NCBI RefSeq assembly: GCF_009831765.1
Contig: NZ_WSSB01000001.1
Span: 407,829 to 471,828 of the forward strand
Length of the DNA: 64,000 bases
Source: Craterilacuibacter sinensis
GTDB lineage: Bacteria > Pseudomonadota > Gammaproteobacteria > Burkholderiales > Chromobacteriaceae
Direction of reading: 5' to 3'
Part shown: piece by piece, positions 44,572 through 53,562 of the stretch
How the letters are laid out: the number at the start of each line of letters is the position of its first letter
Numbering within the stretch: position 1 is the first letter of the stretch
Program-made: the position numbers and the translations under genes
Notes under the pieces: generated by a model
Databases searched by the model: none
Seen by the model: only the letters and a program-made list of their open reading frames with translations
What the model was told of the DNA's origin: nothing

Positions 44572-45666
44572 ATGCCGTTCTTTCCCCTGTTGCGCCTGCT
44601 GCTGTTATGTGTGCCCGTACTGGCGCAGGCGCAGCTATTGCGCAATCTTGTCAGTATCGAAGGTATACGCGAGAACCAGTTGATAGGTTACGGCATTGTC
44701 GTCGGGCTGGATGGCTCGGGTGACAATGCCCAGGTGAAATTTTCCGGCCAGTCGGTCGCCAATCTTTTGAACCAGTTCGGCCTTAAGCAGCCGGAGGGGG
44801 GCGGCACCAAGGTCAAAAATGTGGCCGCCGTGATGGTGAGTGCGGTATTGCCGCCCGGTTACCGCAAGGGGCAGACAGTCGACGTGAATGTGTCGTCGCT
44901 GGGGGATGCCAAGAGCCTCAGGGGCGGCACCTTGCTGCTGACCACGCTTAAGGCGGCCGATGGCGAGGTCTATGCGCTGGCTCAGGGTAGCGTGGTCGTG
45001 GGTGGCTTGTCGGCGCAGGGCAAGAGCGGCTCCAGTGTCACCGTCAATACCCCGACTTCCGGGCGCATTCCCAATGGTGCTTCGGTCGAGCGCGAGATCG
45101 CTACCGATTTCGACAGCGGGCCCAGCATCCGCCTGAGCCTGAAGCGGCCCAATTTCCAGACTTCGACCAATATCGTCAATACCATTAACCGCCAGTTCGG
45201 CGCGCTGGCCTCGACCCGTGACGCCACCTCGATCGAGGTGCTGGCACCGCTTAACCCGACCGAGCGGGTTGCTTTTGTTGCCAGGCTGGAGCGGCTGAAT
45301 ATCGCCACCGGCGACGAGCTGCCGCGCGTGGTGTTCAACTCGCGCACCGGCACCGTTGTCATCAGCCAGGGCGTGACCGTGCGCGCCGCCGCCGTGTCGC
45401 ATGGCAGCTTGCGGGTGATTATCGGCGAGCAGGATGCGGTCAGCCAGCCGAATGCCTTTGCCGGCGGGCGCACCGAAGTCGTGCCGCAATCTCAGGTGCA
45501 GGTGGCCGAAGGCAATGGCCGCATGTTCCGCTGGCCGGCCGGCGTCAAATTGCAAAGCATTATCGATACCGTCAACAGCATAGGCGCGTCGCCGGACGAC
45601 ATCATGTCCATCCTGCAGGCGCTGGATCAGGCCGGTGCGATAGATGGCGAGCTGGTAGTCATTTAA
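44572..45666 (+). CDS. flgI: Flagellar P-ring protein FlgI (lateral system)
   Basis: Periplasmic ring protein. The product (about 364 residues) has a signal peptide ([21 protein letters not shown]), then [28 protein letters not shown] and a C-terminal [44 protein letters not shown] end. ATG 44572 is favoured over 44545, because AAAGG precedes it and it puts the signal peptide at the N terminus. Confidence 0.96.
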   Translation: MPFFPLLRLLLLCVPVLAQAQLLRNLVSIEGIRENQLIGYGIVVGLDGSGDNAQVKFSGQSVANLLNQFGLKQPEGGGTKVKNVAAVMVSAVLPPGYRKGQTVDVNVSSLGDAKSLRGGTLLLTTLKAADGEVYALAQGSVVVGGLSAQGKSGSSVTVNTPTSGRIPNGASVEREIATDFDSGPSIRLSLKRPNFQTSTNIVNTINRQFGALASTRDATSIEVLAPLNPTERVAFVARLERLNIATGDELPRVVFNSRTGTVVISQGVTVRAAAVSHGSLRVIIGEQDAVSQPNAFAGGRTEVVPQSQVQVAEGNGRMFRWPAGVKLQSIIDTVNSIGASPDDIMSILQALDQAGAIDGELVVI

Positions 45667-45675
45667 GGAAAGACC

Positions 45676-46017
45676 ATGCTTAAAACCCAGATGCAGAGTG
45701 CTCTGCCGCTTGTGACCGAAGTTGTGGCCGATACGCAGCCTGCCGTGGCCGATGCCGCGTGGCAGCAAAAAGCGGCGCAGGCGGCCGAAGCGTTCGAGGC
45801 GGTGTTTGTGCGCGAAATGTTCAAGGACATGGACAAGGGAACGCAGGCGATTGCCGGCGAACAAGGCCTGTTCGGCAAGGGCAGCGGCAGTGAGCTGTCC
45901 GGCATCGCGCAGATGGCGGTTGCCGACCAGATCGCCCGTTCGCGTGCTTTTGGTGTGGCGGATGCCATTTTACGCCAGTTGACCCCTGCCTCTGCAGCGC
46001 AGGAACTTAAGGATTAG
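45676..46017 (+). CDS. flgJ: FlgJ rod-cap domain protein without muramidase (lateral system)
   Basis: A 113-residue protein equal to the N-terminal rod-binding half of FlgJ (QAAEAFEAVFVREMFKDMDKG, GSELSGIAQMAVADQIARS). The enzymatic half is missing here and is supplied by the separate gene at 38201. It lies 9 bp after flgI. Confidence 0.92.
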   Translation: MLKTQMQSALPLVTEVVADTQPAVADAAWQQKAAQAAEAFEAVFVREMFKDMDKGTQAIAGEQGLFGKGSGSELSGIAQMAVADQIARSRAFGVADAILRQLTPASAAQELKD

Positions 46018-46101
46018 TCCTTTATGGTCGCTCTTGATGGGCAGGGCGTGGCTTCTGCTGCCCGGTTTGCCACGACAGCTATCTGATAACGAGTCCATAT
46101 T

Positions 46102-47469
46102 ATGCGCATGACCAGCAATGCGCTGTCTGGTGCCAGTGCGGCCCAGGCCGCGCTCAATACCATCAGCCAGAATATTTCCAACGTGATGACTCCGGGCTAT
46201 TCGCGTCAGGGTGTGGTGTTGTCGCCGCTGGCGGCCGCCAGCGGCGATCGCCTGAGCGCCGGCTCCGGCGTGGATGTTCTTGCCATTCGCCGTTACAGCG
46301 ATACCTATAAAAACCTGCAGATGTGGCAGGCACAATCACAACAGGGCCAGCTTGCGGCTTCACGCGAGTATTTCCAGCAACTGGAACAGGTGATGGGCAG
46401 CAGTGGCACGAGCTTGTCGGCGGGCCTGGACAAATTCTATGCCGCGCTGAATGCCGTCAGTGTCGAGCCGGCTTCCCTGCCTTTGCGCCAGCAGGTCATT
46501 AGCGAGGCCGATGCACTGGTGCGCCGTAGCGACAATCTTAACCGGGTGTTTGCCGTGCAGCTGGCATCGGTGGGTGAGCAGCGCGCAGCCGTGGTCGGCC
46601 AGATCAATTTGCTGTCGCAGCAGGTGGCTCAGTTAAATCAGAAAGTGGCCGCAGCCGAGGCGATGAGCAGCAATGTGGCCGGCTTGCTGGATGAGCGAGA
46701 CCGCCAGATCGACGCCTTGGCCAAGCTGGTTGATGTGCGCGTGACTACGCTGGGTGATGGCAGCAAGAGCATCAGCTTGCCGGGAGGCGCGCCTTTGGTC
46801 GTGGGTGATACGGCCGCTGCACTATCGGTCGAGCCGCAGCAGGATGGCTCCCAGCGCTTGACCTTACAGTTTGCCAATGAGCGTTTTGTGCTGAGCGACG
46901 AGCGCGCCGGTGGCACGCTGGGAGGCTTGGGCGACTATGAAAAAAATGTGCTGCGCCCGCAGCTGACGGCAGTCAAGAGCCTGATGGGCCAGCTGGCGAC
47001 ACGGACAAACGAGGTGCTGGCCGGCGGTTTTGATTTGCAGGGTAATCAAGGCAAGCCGTTATTTATTATCGGTGCGTCGGATGGTGCGGTCAGTCTGGCG
47101 CCGCTGACGGCGGAAGAGCTGGCTTTTTCCTCTGTTGCCGGTACGCCGGCCAATAGCGGCAATCTGAATGCACTGATCGCCATTCGTGAGGAAAAGGTGG
47201 ATGTCGCCGCGCTTGGCAAGGTGAGCTTTGGCGATGCCTATGCGCAGCTGGTCGGGCAGCTGGCCATTGCCAGCCAGCAGAATAAGGCTTCGCTGGAGAC
47301 GGCTAAGGCAGTGCGCGCCGAGGCCGAGAGCGCATGGAAGTCGGCTAGCGGCGTGAATAGCGACGAAGAGGCGGTCAACCTGATCGAATTTCAGAAAATG
47401 TATCAGGCGAATATGAAGGTGATCGCCGTGGCCGGCGAGCTGTTCGACAGCACACTGGCCATTTTGTAA
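46102..47469 (+). CDS. flgK: Hook-filament junction protein FlgK (lateral system)
   Basis: Hook-associated protein 1 (455 residues). The N terminus has SNALSGASAAQAALNTISQNISNVMTPGYSRQGVVLSPL. The middle has a coiled region with DERDRQIDALAKLVDVRV, and the C terminus reads GVNSDEEAVNLIEFQKMYQANMKVIAVAGELFDSTLAIL. It lies 84 bp after flgJ and 10 bp before flgL. Confidence 0.96.
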   Translation: MRMTSNALSGASAAQAALNTISQNISNVMTPGYSRQGVVLSPLAAASGDRLSAGSGVDVLAIRRYSDTYKNLQMWQAQSQQGQLAASREYFQQLEQVMGSSGTSLSAGLDKFYAALNAVSVEPASLPLRQQVISEADALVRRSDNLNRVFAVQLASVGEQRAAVVGQINLLSQQVAQLNQKVAAAEAMSSNVAGLLDERDRQIDALAKLVDVRVTTLGDGSKSISLPGGAPLVVGDTAAALSVEPQQDGSQRLTLQFANERFVLSDERAGGTLGGLGDYEKNVLRPQLTAVKSLMGQLATRTNEVLAGGFDLQGNQGKPLFIIGASDGAVSLAPLTAEELAFSSVAGTPANSGNLNALIAIREEKVDVAALGKVSFGDAYAQLVGQLAIASQQNKASLETAKAVRAEAESAWKSASGVNSDEEAVNLIEFQKMYQANMKVIAVAGELFDSTLAIL

Positions 47470-47479
47470 GGAGTTGAAG

Positions 47480-48376
47480 ATGCGTATTGCCAGCACCCAG
47501 TACCACAGTGCCATGAATGCCGTGTTGCAGGACAATAACGCCAAATTGGCCGAGCTCGGGCAGCAGATGTCATCGGGTAACCGTCTGAATGTGCCCTCCG
47601 ATGATCCGATAGCCAGCGTGCGCCTGCTGCGTCTGGAGCGCGAGGAGGCGGCCATCGGCCAGTATCTTTCCAATATCACGGCGCTTAGCACGCGCTTGTC
47701 GCTGAACGAGGCGCATCTGGACAGCATCAGCAATGACATGATGCAGATGCGTGACTTGCTGGTGTGGGCGGCCGATGGCAGCAATACGGCTGCCGATCTG
47801 CAGGCCATGGGCAGCTCGCTTAAAAGCCTGCGCGATAGTCTGGTGTTTTCTGCCAATGTCCGTGACCAGGAGGGGCGCTATCTTTTTTCCGGAACCGCCA
47901 ATGGTCATGCCGCCATTAAACGGGATGTCACAACAGCTGTGTATAGTTTTGGCGGCAATGAGGATACGATTCCGGTGGTCGTGGGGCATGGCGTCAGTCA
48001 GGTGTCGAATACCACGCTAGCGCAGTTGCCCGATATGCTCAACCAGCTGGAAGCGCTGATTGTGAAGCTGGACGATCCCGCCTTGACGGCGGCGGCCGTG
48101 GGTGATGATGTGCGCAAAACCTTGGGTGTGCTGGACAGTGCGCACCAGATGATAGGCAGCAAGATCGCCCAGCAGGGCGGAGCGCAGAACATCATCAAGA
48201 TGATGGCCGACAACCACAGCAACGTCAGTCTTGCCAACCAGAAAAACGCAACCGATATCGGCCGGCTCGACTATGCGGAGGCCTTCATCAAAATGAATGC
48301 CTACACGCTTGCCTTGCAGGCAAGCCAGAAGGCCTACGGCAAGGTTAGCCAGCTGACCTTGTTTAATGTGATCTGA
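47480..48376 (+). CDS. flgL: Hook-filament junction protein FlgL (lateral system)
   Basis: Hook-associated protein 3 (298 residues). It begins MRIASTQYHSAMNAVLQDNNAKLAELGQQMSSGNRLNVPSDDPIA and ends with the flagellin-like C-terminal helix SQKAYGKVSQLTLFNVI. ATG 47480 follows GGAGTTGAAG; TTG 47474 is an alternative in-frame start. Confidence 0.95.
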   Translation: MRIASTQYHSAMNAVLQDNNAKLAELGQQMSSGNRLNVPSDDPIASVRLLRLEREEAAIGQYLSNITALSTRLSLNEAHLDSISNDMMQMRDLLVWAADGSNTAADLQAMGSSLKSLRDSLVFSANVRDQEGRYLFSGTANGHAAIKRDVTTAVYSFGGNEDTIPVVVGHGVSQVSNTTLAQLPDMLNQLEALIVKLDDPALTAAAVGDDVRKTLGVLDSAHQMIGSKIAQQGGAQNIIKMMADNHSNVSLANQKNATDIGRLDYAEAFIKMNAYTLALQASQKAYGKVSQLTLFNVI

Positions 48377-48384
48377 GGACGGAT

Positions 48385-49416
48385 ATGCGCCCCTTGTTGA
48401 CGACACTGGATACTCCAGCACTTGGCAAGAAAGGCCGGCTGGCCGAGCCTGTTGTGGCGGCTGCGCGCACAGGGTCGCTCTCCGCCACCGCTGACACGGA
48501 AAATAGTAGCCAGCGCGAATCAGCGGTGTCGGGCTGGCGTTATAGCACGCAGCTGAACCAGCAATTGACGAGCGCCCAGCAATCGCTTGATTTTGTTGAT
48601 CAGCTATTGCGCCGTCTGGAGCTGCTTAAGTCCGATTTGGGGCGCGAACTGGGCAGTCGGCGCATTGAAAAAGAGCCCTTGCAGGCCCGATCCGATGAAG
48701 TCGGGGCGCAATGGGCGCAGCGCGAGGCCAAGACGGACGGCACGCTGGACGGGAAGCTGCATTTCCAGGTGACCGGGCAAGTGCGTCAGCGTTTTTCGCT
48801 GCGCGGTATGGATCTTTCTGCGCTGACCCAAGGCAAGGCGGAAACCCTTGTGCTGATCGGGCCGGAGCGCGGCGTGCCGCCTGCGGTGGTCGTCGTCGGT
48901 GACGGGGTTGATGAAAAGACCCTGCTGCAGCGCTTTAACCGGGCGCTGGGGGGCATGGGTTTGCGTGCCGAGGTGGACGATGGCGGGGCGCTGGCATTCA
49001 GCGTCGAAGAGTCGGCACTGGCACGGCTGCGCGAGGGTTTGATGGTGCGTGGCGAAGGCGTGCGTTTTCCGGCCGGCTCGCCACAGCGCGTGCGCCTGGA
49101 AACCGAGTCCGACCCGTTTCAGATGCCCTGGCAACTGGATGACCATGCGGGTGTCCGCCAGAGTCTGCAGCGCGTTGTCAGCATCATTGCCCAGGTGCAG
49201 CAATCGCGCGCAGCTATCTTGAGTGCGATTGCCGAGGCCGAGCACTCCATTTCCCGTCTGGTGAGCATGGACGAGCAAAGTTGGGCGCAGGGTTTTGTCG
49301 CGGATTTCAATGCCCGACTCAACCAGCGTGATGCCTATCAGGGCTATTACGAAATCCTGCCGGCGTTGTCCGGCGTCAGCCGTTATCGCGTATTGTCCCT
49401 GCTGTCCCTGCGCTAA
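48385..49416 (+). CDS. Orphan flagellar-operon protein, unassigned family
   Basis: A 343-residue protein 8 bp after flgL and so most likely co-transcribed with it. I do not recognise the family. The N-terminal 50 residues are Ser/Thr/Ala-rich, with a helical stretch WRYSTQLNQQLTSAQQSLDFVDQLLRRLELLKSDLGREL at about 50-90. A beta domain follows, including GKLHFQVTGQVRQRFSLRGMDL, then VVVVGDGVDEKTLLQRFNRALGGMGLRAEVDDGGALAFSV, which resembles a flagellin_IN-type motif. The C-terminal end is helical. No signal peptide is visible. Export by the flagellar route, or a regulator of filament assembly, is possible. Confidence 0.6.
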   Translation: MRPLLTTLDTPALGKKGRLAEPVVAAARTGSLSATADTENSSQRESAVSGWRYSTQLNQQLTSAQQSLDFVDQLLRRLELLKSDLGRELGSRRIEKEPLQARSDEVGAQWAQREAKTDGTLDGKLHFQVTGQVRQRFSLRGMDLSALTQGKAETLVLIGPERGVPPAVVVVGDGVDEKTLLQRFNRALGGMGLRAEVDDGGALAFSVEESALARLREGLMVRGEGVRFPAGSPQRVRLETESDPFQMPWQLDDHAGVRQSLQRVVSIIAQVQQSRAAILSAIAEAEHSISRLVSMDEQSWAQGFVADFNARLNQRDAYQGYYEILPALSGVSRYRVLSLLSLR

Positions 49417-49417
49417 T

Positions 49418-49440
49418 GGCGGCAGGCGCTGCCTGCCGCC
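49418..49440. terminator. Hairpin between the flgL-operon orphan and lolA
   Basis: GGCGGCAGGC (49418-49427) and GCCTGCCGCC (49431-49440) form a perfect 10-bp stem with a 3-nt loop between convergent genes. No T run follows on either side. Confidence 0.55.
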
Positions 49441-49448
49441 ACAGAGGG

Positions 49449-50051
49449 TTACTCGCTAAGCACATCTACCCCTTTAGGCGGGGTGAAGTTGAAGTTTCCG
49501 GCCGGAATGGCCGGATTTTTTTTGACCGCAACAAAACGGATCAGCGTGGTATTGCCGAAGCTGTCACTTAAGCGCATCTCTTGCAGTGTATTGCCGGAGA
49601 AGCCCATTTTAAGCGACTGGAAGGTATTGTCGGCTTGACGCGGCGTGGCGCTCAGCCATTCCAGACCGCCTTCCTTGCCGGCTTCTTTCAGGATGTAGTT
49701 GCGTTCGATGGCATTGTTGCCGGCCAGCAGCGCCGCCGGGCTGGAGCCTAGCGCGCTGTCCAGCGGTTTGCTGGTGACCTGTGCCAATTCCTTGTCGTAA
49801 ATCCACAGCCGCTTGCCGTCGCCGACAATTACCTGTTCGAACGGTTTGGCGTAGCTCCAGCGAAATTTGCCCGGGCGCGAGATCTCCAGCGTGCCATGTG
49901 CCTGCTCGCGGTGGCTCTGGTTGGTCACGGTCTGCTCAAATTGGGCCGACACGGTTTGCGTGCCGGCGACAAAGGCCTTGAGCTGGGCGATGGCTGCGGC
50001 ATGAACCGGCAGCGCCAGACTGGCCAGGAGCGGAATAAACAGGATTTTCAT
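49449..50051 (-). CDS. lolA: LolA-family outer-membrane lipoprotein carrier
   Basis: Periplasmic chaperone moving lipoproteins to the outer membrane. The 200-residue product has a signal peptide (MKILFIPLLASLALPVHAAA) and the fold pattern VSAQFEQTV, GTLEISRPGKFRWSYAKPFEQVIVGDGKRLWIYDKELAQVT and the C-terminal NFTPPKGVDVLSE. Its ATG overlaps the nadE stop (TAATG), so translation is coupled. Confidence 0.92.
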   Translation of the reverse strand: MKILFIPLLASLALPVHAAAIAQLKAFVAGTQTVSAQFEQTVTNQSHREQAHGTLEISRPGKFRWSYAKPFEQVIVGDGKRLWIYDKELAQVTSKPLDSALGSSPAALLAGNNAIERNYILKEAGKEGGLEWLSATPRQADNTFQSLKMGFSGNTLQEMRLSDSFGNTTLIRFVAVKKNPAIPAGNFNFTPPKGVDVLSE

Positions 50052-51643
50052 TAGCTGAACCGGTTGGTGATCGGGTAGCGCCAGTCCTTGCCGAACGCGC
50101 GGCGCGTAATGCGCGGGCCTACCGGTGCCTGGCGGCGTTTGTATTCATTGATTTTCAGCAAGCGTACCACGCGCAGTACATCGGCTTCGGCGTAGCCGTC
50201 GGCGATAATCTCGGCTGCCGACAGATTGCCTTCCACATAGCGCTGCATAATCGCGTCCAGCACATCGTAAGGCGGCAGGCTGTCCTGATCGGTCTGGTCG
50301 GGGCGCAGCTCGGCCGAAGGCGGACGGGTAATGATGCGCTCGGGGATGATCGCGCCTTGCAGGTTGCGCCACTCGCACAACTGGTAAACCAGCGTCTTGG
50401 CCACATCCTTAAGCACGGCAAAGCCGCCGGCCATATCGCCGTATAACGTGCAGTAGCCGGTCGTCATCTCCGACTTGTTGCCGGTGGTCAGTACCAGCTT
50501 GCCGCCCTTGTTGGACAGCGCCATCAATAGCGTGCCGCGTATGCGAGCCTGCAGGTTTTCTTCGGTAGCATCCAGTGGCAGGCCGGCGAAAGAGGGGGCC
50601 AGCGCCTCGGTAAAGCGCTCGTACATCGGCCAGATGGCGATCTCGTCATACTTCACGCCCAGACGCGCCACCATATCGCGCGAGTCGGTCAGCGAAATAT
50701 CCGCCGTGTAGCGGCTCGGCATCATCACCGCATGCACCTTGTCCGCCCCGAGTGCGTCCACCGCGATGGCCAGCGTCAAGGCCGAATCCACCCCGCCGGA
50801 CAGACCGAGCAGGGCGCCGGGGAAGCCGTTCTTGCCGATGTAGTCGCGTACGCCGGTAACCAGCGCCTGATAGACACTGGCCGTAGCGTCCGGCAGCGCG
50901 GCATGGCGGCTGCTGACAAAGTCGCCGTCGATATAGTCGATCAGCAGCAACTCGTCACAGTAGGCGGCAGCTTGTGCGCAGACTGCGCCGTCGCGGTCCA
51001 GTGCGAACGAGGCGCCATCAAACACCAGCTCATCCTGCCCGCCGTTCAGGTTGACATAGGCCAGCGGCAGGCCGGTTTCCTGTACGCGGTAGCGCGCCAT
51101 CTCCTGGCGTGCAGCCACCTTGTTGCGGTGAAAAGGCGAGGCATTGAGTACCAGCAGTGCCTCTGCGCCGGCATCCTGTGCTTCGGCGGCCGGCTCGACC
51201 GACCACACATCTTCACAAATCAACACGCCCAGCTTGACGCCGTTTTGCTCGAAGACCAGGGGCGCTGCGCCGGGCGTGAAATAACGGCACTCATCGAATA
51301 CTTCATCGTTAGGCAGCAGCATCTTGTGATACTGGCCGAGACGGTTGCCGTCACGCAGTACGGTGGCAGCGTTGAATGTCTCGTTGCCCAGCCTGACCGG
51401 GTGGCCGATCACCAGCGTAATGCCGTCCAGCTCCAGCAGTTCGTCCATGCCCTGACTGCAGGCGCGGTAAAAATGGTCGCGCAACAGCAAGTCTTCCGGG
51501 CTGTAACCGGTCAGCGCCAGCTCGGGCGTGACCAGTACATCGGCACCGGCAGCCATGGCCTGTCGGGCGAAGTCCAGGATTTTTTGGGTATTGCCGGCGA
51601 TATCGCCGACAACCGGATTGAACTGGGCAAGGGCTATGCGCAT
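50051..51643 (-). CDS. nadE: Glutamine-hydrolysing NAD+ synthase
   Basis: Cytosolic last step of NAD synthesis, amidating deamido-NAD with glutamine as donor. The 530-residue product has an N-terminal nitrilase-type glutaminase domain (MRIALAQFNPVVGDIAGNT, VTPELALTGYSPEDLLLRD, GVLICEDVWSVEP with the catalytic Cys). The C-terminal synthetase domain has the P-loop GLSGGVDSALTLAIA (about 285-300). Start 51643 matches family N termini; a longer reading to 51694 is unlikely. Confidence 0.96.
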   Translation of the reverse strand: MRIALAQFNPVVGDIAGNTQKILDFARQAMAAGADVLVTPELALTGYSPEDLLLRDHFYRACSQGMDELLELDGITLVIGHPVRLGNETFNAATVLRDGNRLGQYHKMLLPNDEVFDECRYFTPGAAPLVFEQNGVKLGVLICEDVWSVEPAAEAQDAGAEALLVLNASPFHRNKVAARQEMARYRVQETGLPLAYVNLNGGQDELVFDGASFALDRDGAVCAQAAAYCDELLLIDYIDGDFVSSRHAALPDATASVYQALVTGVRDYIGKNGFPGALLGLSGGVDSALTLAIAVDALGADKVHAVMMPSRYTADISLTDSRDMVARLGVKYDEIAIWPMYERFTEALAPSFAGLPLDATEENLQARIRGTLLMALSNKGGKLVLTTGNKSEMTTGYCTLYGDMAGGFAVLKDVAKTLVYQLCEWRNLQGAIIPERIITRPPSAELRPDQTDQDSLPPYDVLDAIMQRYVEGNLSAAEIIADGYAEADVLRVVRLLKINEYKRRQAPVGPRITRRAFGKDWRYPITNRFS

Positions 51644-51842
51644 GAAGGAGTGTGCAGCGTGGTCTGTGAAAAGGGCGATTTTACCTGATCGCACGCCGTT
51701 GTTGCGTTTGCTGACGGGCGCTTAACGCTGTTGTGCATTTATTTTGAAATTTTTCTAAAAAACGGCTTGCGCAAACCAATCACCGTCTATACAATGCGCA
51801 GCCTCTGCTAACGAAACGCAACGCGAATCACTAGCAGGAACT

Positions 51843-51933
51843 GGAGAGGTGGATGAGTGGTTGAAGTCGCACGCCTGGAAAGCGTGTTCAGGATAATATC
51901 CTGACGGGGGTTCGAATCCCCCTCTCTCCGCCA
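51843..51933 (+). tRNA. tRNA-Ser (anticodon GGA)
   Basis: A 91-nt class II tRNA with acceptor GGAGAGG paired to TCTCTCC, a long variable arm, anticodon stem CACGC/GCGTG around CTGGAAA (GGA), and encoded CCA. Confidence 0.96.
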
Positions 51934-51970
51934 GTTTACAGATAAGCGCGTAGCGGTTATCCAAGGTTGT

Positions 51971-52046
51971 TCCCTGATAGCTCAGTTGGTAGAGCGACGG
52001 ACTGTTAATCCGCAGGTCGCAGGTTCGAGCCCTGCTCGGGGAGCCA
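51971..52046 (+). tRNA. tRNA-Asn (anticodon GTT)
   Basis: A 76-nt cloverleaf with acceptor TCCCTGA/TCGGGGA and anticodon loop CTGTTAA (GTT). CCA is encoded. It directly precedes the integrase region and is the likely attachment locus, although a second copy of its 3' end was not found in the window. Confidence 0.96.
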
Positions 52047-52054
52047 AGCATTAC

Positions 52055-52089
52055 AAGGACCTAGTCGTTTTTCGACTAGGTCCTTTTTG
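52055..52089 (+). terminator. Rho-independent terminator after tRNA-Asn
   Basis: AAGGACCTAGTCG and CGACTAGGTCCTT pair over a short T-rich loop, followed by TTTTGCG. Confidence 0.85.
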
Positions 52090-52107
52090 CGTTTTGGCCC
52101 AATTTTG

Positions 52108-52162
52108 GCCCACTGACTGCATAGTGGGCTGTCGAGCAGTGGTATAAAACCGCTCGCTACAC
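52108..52162 (+). promoter_or_regulatory. Integrase promoter with inverted repeat and shared element core
   Basis: An inverted repeat GCCCACT (52108-52114) / AGTGGGC (52123-52129) lies over the expected -35 position. TATAAAA is at 52143-52149 and GCTACAC at 52156-52162. The same TATAAAA/CTACAC core precedes the genes at 55562 and 57305. Confidence 0.6.
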
Positions 52163-52191
52163 GTGACTTCAACATTCGATTTGGAGTTCAC

Positions 52192-53175
52192 ATGGCAAGC
52201 ATCAGAAAACGTGGTAACAGCTGGCAGGTTCGTATCCGTCGCAAAGGTTATCCGCTCTTATCCAAAAATTTCCCCCGAAAAGACCAGGCTACGCGCTGGG
52301 CGCAGCAAGTCGAGTCCGAGTTCGATCGCAGTCCTTATGCGCCGACGGCTCGCCCTGAATTGTCGGTTGGAGCTGCGCTGGTACGCTACGGCGAAGAGGT
52401 GAGCAGTCAGAAAAAAGGCGCTCGGCAAGAACTGAGTCGCATCAAGCGCCTGCAACTGGAGTCGTTCGCGGCGCTCGACATCACCGAACTGCGCGGCCGT
52501 GATCTCGCCCTGTTTCGCGATCGCTTGCTGGCAGACGGTTTGTCGGGTAACACGGTGCGCTTGTATCTGGCGGTGTTGAGTCATCTGTATACCGTTGCGC
52601 GCAAAGAATGGGGTTACGAGCGCCTTTCCAATCCGTGCGACGATATCCGTAAGCCCGCAGTGGGGAAATCACGCGATCGGCGCTTCGAAGGGGATGAGCT
52701 GCAACGTATCCTCGATGAAACCGATTCCGAAATTTTGCAGGCCATCCTGCAACTGGCGATAGAAACCGGCATGCGCCGTGGTGAGCTGTGTGCCTTGCAC
52801 TGGCTGGATTACAAGCCGGCGATTCCGGCACTCAAGATCCAGATGTCGAAGAACGGCAGTTCGCGGGTGGTACCGTTGTCACCGCGTGCAGTCGAACTGC
52901 TCGAAGCCTTGCCGCGTAGTGGAGAGCTGATTTTTGATGTCGAACCAGACTCGATCACCCGCGCTTTCCGCCGTGCTTGCGACCGTCTTGGCATTGAAGA
53001 TTTGCGCTTTCACGACACGCGGCACGAAGCCACCAGTCAGCTTTTCGAGGACGGACTGGAAGTGATGGAAGTGGCCAGCATTACCGGGCACAAGACGCTG
53101 AGCATGTTGATGCGCTACACCCACCTACGCGCAGGTACCTTGGCCGGCAAGCTCGCGCGAGCCAGACCTCGTTGA
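52192..53175 (+). CDS. Tyrosine-type site-specific integrase
   Basis: Recombinase (327 residues) expected to insert the element at the adjacent tRNA-Asn. The N-terminal arm-binding part (MASIRKRGNSWQVRIRRKGYP) and a core-binding domain (about 58-150) precede the catalytic domain. The catalytic residues are visible: Arg in TGMRRGELCAL, Lys in SKNGSSRVVPL, His/Arg in LRFHDTRHEATS, His in ITGHKTLSMLM and Tyr in RYTHLR. Full length, so it may be active. Confidence 0.95.
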   Translation: MASIRKRGNSWQVRIRRKGYPLLSKNFPRKDQATRWAQQVESEFDRSPYAPTARPELSVGAALVRYGEEVSSQKKGARQELSRIKRLQLESFAALDITELRGRDLALFRDRLLADGLSGNTVRLYLAVLSHLYTVARKEWGYERLSNPCDDIRKPAVGKSRDRRFEGDELQRILDETDSEILQAILQLAIETGMRRGELCALHWLDYKPAIPALKIQMSKNGSSRVVPLSPRAVELLEALPRSGELIFDVEPDSITRAFRRACDRLGIEDLRFHDTRHEATSQLFEDGLEVMEVASITGHKTLSMLMRYTHLRAGTLAGKLARARPR

Positions 53176-53194
53176 TATAGCGGCAGGACAGAAA

Positions 53195-53231
53195 GAAGAA
53201 GCCCACCGGCTTGCCGGTGGGCTTCTTCTTT
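53195..53231. terminator. Bidirectional terminator after the integrase
   Basis: AAGAAGCCCACCGGC and GCCGGTGGGCTTCTT form a perfect 15-bp stem with a 2-nt centre, with A and T runs on the two sides. It serves the convergent integrase and excisionase-like genes. Confidence 0.85.
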
Positions 53232-53242
53232 TATTGCACGGC

Positions 53243-53470
53243 TCAGAGCCGAGCTTGCTGGCGTAACCAGCGCTCGATCTGCTCGCGGTGCCAGTACAGA
53301 CGCCGGCCGATCTTGAACGGTGGCGGGATCACTTGGTCAGCGAGGTAGCTGTCTAGTGTGCGCCGTGAAATTTTAAGGATGGCTAACATGTCTTCTGTGG
53401 TGAGCAGGGTTTCGACCAGATCCGACTTGCTGGCAGGGATGGGGCTGGCTGTGGTGCATGGTATGTTCAT
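53243..53470 (-). CDS. Excisionase/AlpA-like helix-turn-helix protein
   Basis: A 75-residue protein with a MerR-type winged HTH of the kind used by excisionases. TTEDMLAILKISRRTLDSYLADQVIPPPFKIGRRLYWHREQIERWL covers most of the chain. Start 53470 follows AGGAGA. It is convergent with the integrase. A role as directionality factor or element regulator is inferred. Confidence 0.82.
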   Translation of the reverse strand: MNIPCTTASPIPASKSDLVETLLTTEDMLAILKISRRTLDSYLADQVIPPPFKIGRRLYWHREQIERWLRQQARL

Positions 53471-53562
53471 CGAGGTTCTCCTGTTATTGGTGAACCTCGT
53501 ATAGCGGTGCGTTTTATCCTCTTGGTATGAAATGTGCCTAAGCTGCGTGGTGTTTACCTGCA

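Noticed and set aside
52108..52129. Possible attachment-site core next to tRNA-Asn
   Set aside because: No second copy of the tRNA 3' end or of this inverted repeat was found to the right, so the element boundary cannot be set from the window.
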